NCBI GenBank assembly: GCA_013695885.1
Contig: JACCZP010000098.1
Coordinates: 1 to 8,508 of the forward strand
Source: Thermoleophilaceae bacterium
GTDB taxonomy: Bacteria; Actinomycetota; Thermoleophilia; Solirubrobacterales; Thermoleophilaceae
Direction: 5' to 3'
Length of the DNA: 8,508 nt
The notes beneath the pieces were generated by a model. The model was not told the origin of the DNA. It searched no databases and saw nothing but the letters and a program-made list of their open reading frames with translations. A program made the position numbers and the translations under genes. Shown here piece after piece: positions 7,211 to 8,508 of the stretch (position 1 is the stretch's first letter; every line of letters begins with the position of its first letter).

Positions 7211-8445
7211 CGCGCCGCCCGCGCGATCCCCGCCACCTCGATCTCGAGGCGCTCGGGTCCGCGCAGCGCGGCGTTGCGGCGATAGGGCGGCGGGTCCTCG
7301 GCCAGCCCTGGGCGCTCGAGCCGCCGAGCGAGGGCGGCCAGGGCGATCTGGCCCTCCAGGCGAGCGAGCCCCGCCCCCACGCAGAAGTGCGGCCCGCCGC
7401 CGAAGCCGAGGTGCCCGCCCGTGTCGCGGGCGGGGTCGAACCGGTCGGGGTGCGGGAACCGCGCGGGGTCGCGACTCGCGGCGGCCAGCAGCACGGCCAA
7501 GTTCGCCCGCGCCGGGATGGCGACCCCATCCACCACGACGTCCTCGAGACACGTGCGGTTGCGAAGCTGCACCGGCGGGTCGTAGCGCAGCGTCTCCTCC
7601 ACCACGCCGCCCGCCAGCGTAGGGTCGGCCTGGAGGCAGGCGAGCTCCTCCGGGTGACGCAGCAGTGCGAGCATCGCGTTCGCGATCAGGTTCACGGTGG
7701 TCTCGTGCCCGGCGACCAGCAGAAGGACGAGCGTGGTCATGAGCTCGTGCTCGCTCAGGGTCTCGCCCTCCTCCTCGACGCCGACGAGCGCCGATAGGTA
7801 GTCCTCCCCCGGGTCCGCGCGCCGGGCGGCGACCAGCTCGGTCATGTAGCGGTGCATCTCGATCACCCCGTGAGTCACCTCGTCGCGCTCCTCCGGAGAC
7901 ATGGTCAAGCCCGGGTCGAGCGAGTGAGCCAGAGCGGCCGACCACCGCTGGAAGCGCGGCTCGTGCTCCCGTGGCACGCCCAGCAGCTCACAGATCACGG
8001 TGATGGGGAGTGGATACGCGAAGTCTGCGACGAGCTCGAGGCTCCCGCGCTCGGCCGCGGCGTCGATCAGCTCCTCCACGACGGCCACGATCCGGCTCCG
8101 CAGCCGCTCGACCACCCGGGGGCGGAACTCCTTCACCACCAGCCGGCGGATGCGGGTGTGATCCGGCGGGTCGAGGAAGATGAACGGGGGGTCGCCGATC
8201 CCCTCGGCCTGGGCGGCATCGCTACGGACCGAGCCCCCGTGCACGCTACGGCGCATGTCGCTCGAGATCCGGCGGTCGCGCAGCAGCGCGTGGACGTCGG
8301 CGTAGCGGGAGACGACGAACAGGCCCGGCGGACCCTCGATCACCGGTTGCTCGCGCATGCGCGCGTAGATCGGGTAGGGGTCCGCCCGGACGGAGTGGTC
8401 CATCAGCTCGGTGAAGAGCGGGCTCCCGGGTGGGGCGGTGGTCAT
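7207..8445 (-). CDS. Bacterial cytochrome P450 monooxygenase
   Basis: 412-residue soluble class I P450; heme-thiolate oxygen activation, usually with ferredoxin and ferredoxin reductase. The length is normal for the bacterial type. Landmarks in order: RADPYPIYARMRE (20-32), C-helix DPPDHTRIRRLV with heme-propionate ligands His96 and Arg100, I-helix oxygen-binding AGHETT (245-250), ExxR as Glu284 and Arg287, and PHPDRFDPAR (331-340). The heme loop is FGGGPHFCVGAGLARLEG with proximal Cys355; Pro352 occupies a place often filled by Ile, Leu or Arg. There is no membrane anchor. The ATG at 8443-8445 gives a standard N-terminus but lacks a ribosome site. The substrate cannot be told from sequence; CYP107-like hydroxylases have similar motifs. 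The acetyltransferase follows through a 4-base overlap, and no ferredoxin gene lies within the window. Confidence 0.97.
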   Translation of the reverse strand: MTTAPPGSPLFTELMDHSVRADPYPIYARMREQPVIEGPPGLFVVSRYADVHALLRDRRISSDMRRSVHGGSVRSDAAQAEGIGDPPFIFLDPPDHTRIRRLVVKEFRPRVVERLRSRIVAVVEELIDAAAERGSLELVADFAYPLPITVICELLGVPREHEPRFQRWSAALAHSLDPGLTMSPEERDEVTHGVIEMHRYMTELVAARRADPGEDYLSALVGVEEEGETLSEHELMTTLVLLLVAGHETTVNLIANAMLALLRHPEELACLQADPTLAGGVVEETLRYDPPVQLRNRTCLEDVVVDGVAIPARANLAVLLAAASRDPARFPHPDRFDPARDTGGHLGFGGGPHFCVGAGLARLEGQIALAALARRLERPGLAEDPPPYRRNAALRGPERLEIEVAGIARAAR

Positions 8446-8508
8446 CGACGGGTCACAGGGGCGAAACGGCTCGGGGTGAGAAGGCCCCTACGGTACGGGT
8501 ACCGGCTT
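8446..8508 (-). promoter_or_regulatory. P450 upstream region with inverted repeat
   Basis: The 63 bases before the P450 contain a near-continuous inverted repeat CGGTAC-GG-GTACCG (8491-8496 and 8499-8504), about 46 bp upstream of the ATG, which could be an operator. TACCGT on the minus strand (8490-8495), inside one arm, is -10-like, so a bound repressor would block it. No Shine-Dalgarno is visible before the ATG. The region is cut by the window edge. Confidence 0.35.

Overview
The window is uniformly G+C-rich, with long spurious open frames opposite the real genes. Gene families and codon bias suggest a high-G+C actinobacterium. The carbonic anhydrase closely resembles the short mycobacterial Rv1284 type, and a deep-branching soil lineage such as the Thermoleophilia is possible, but the lineage is inference. 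I see no insertion sequence, phage gene, CRISPR array, rRNA or complete tRNA. The region looks chromosomal and largely housekeeping, with one accessory-looking pair of genes in the middle.

Layout. (1) 1-2192, minus: Lon protease, cut by the window edge just past its catalytic lysine. (2) 2273-2962, minus: a small family-2 glycosyltransferase resembling the 'rSAM/selenodomain-associated transferase 2' type, upstream of lon. (3) 2963-3138: divergent control region with an inverted repeat and a 21-bp-phased direct repeat. (4) 3139-5027, plus: a free-standing ComEC-like metallo-beta-lactamase-fold hydrolase overlapping a small radical SAM protein. This is the least understood and most interesting part. 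(5) 5028-5136: convergent spacer with two GC hairpins. (6) 5137-5550, minus: MsrB methionine sulfoxide reductase. (7) 5551-5692: divergent control region. (8) 5693-6642, plus: beta-carbonic anhydrase followed by the ribosome-rescue hydrolase ArfB. (9) 6686-8445, minus: cytochrome P450 and a GNAT acetyltransferase, joined by a GTGA stop/start overlap.

How the genes may work together. Lon, MsrB and ArfB all serve protein quality control (degradation, repair of oxidised methionine, rescue of stalled ribosomes), but they lie in separate transcription units and need not be co-regulated. The hydrolase and radical SAM protein are translationally linked, and the divergent glycosyltransferase belongs to a family named for its association with radical SAM genes. 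These three are the best candidate for an uncharacterised pathway, although no substrate, precursor peptide or cofactor gene is visible. The P450 and acetyltransferase are probably one expression unit acting on an unknown small molecule; no redox partner is present in the window.
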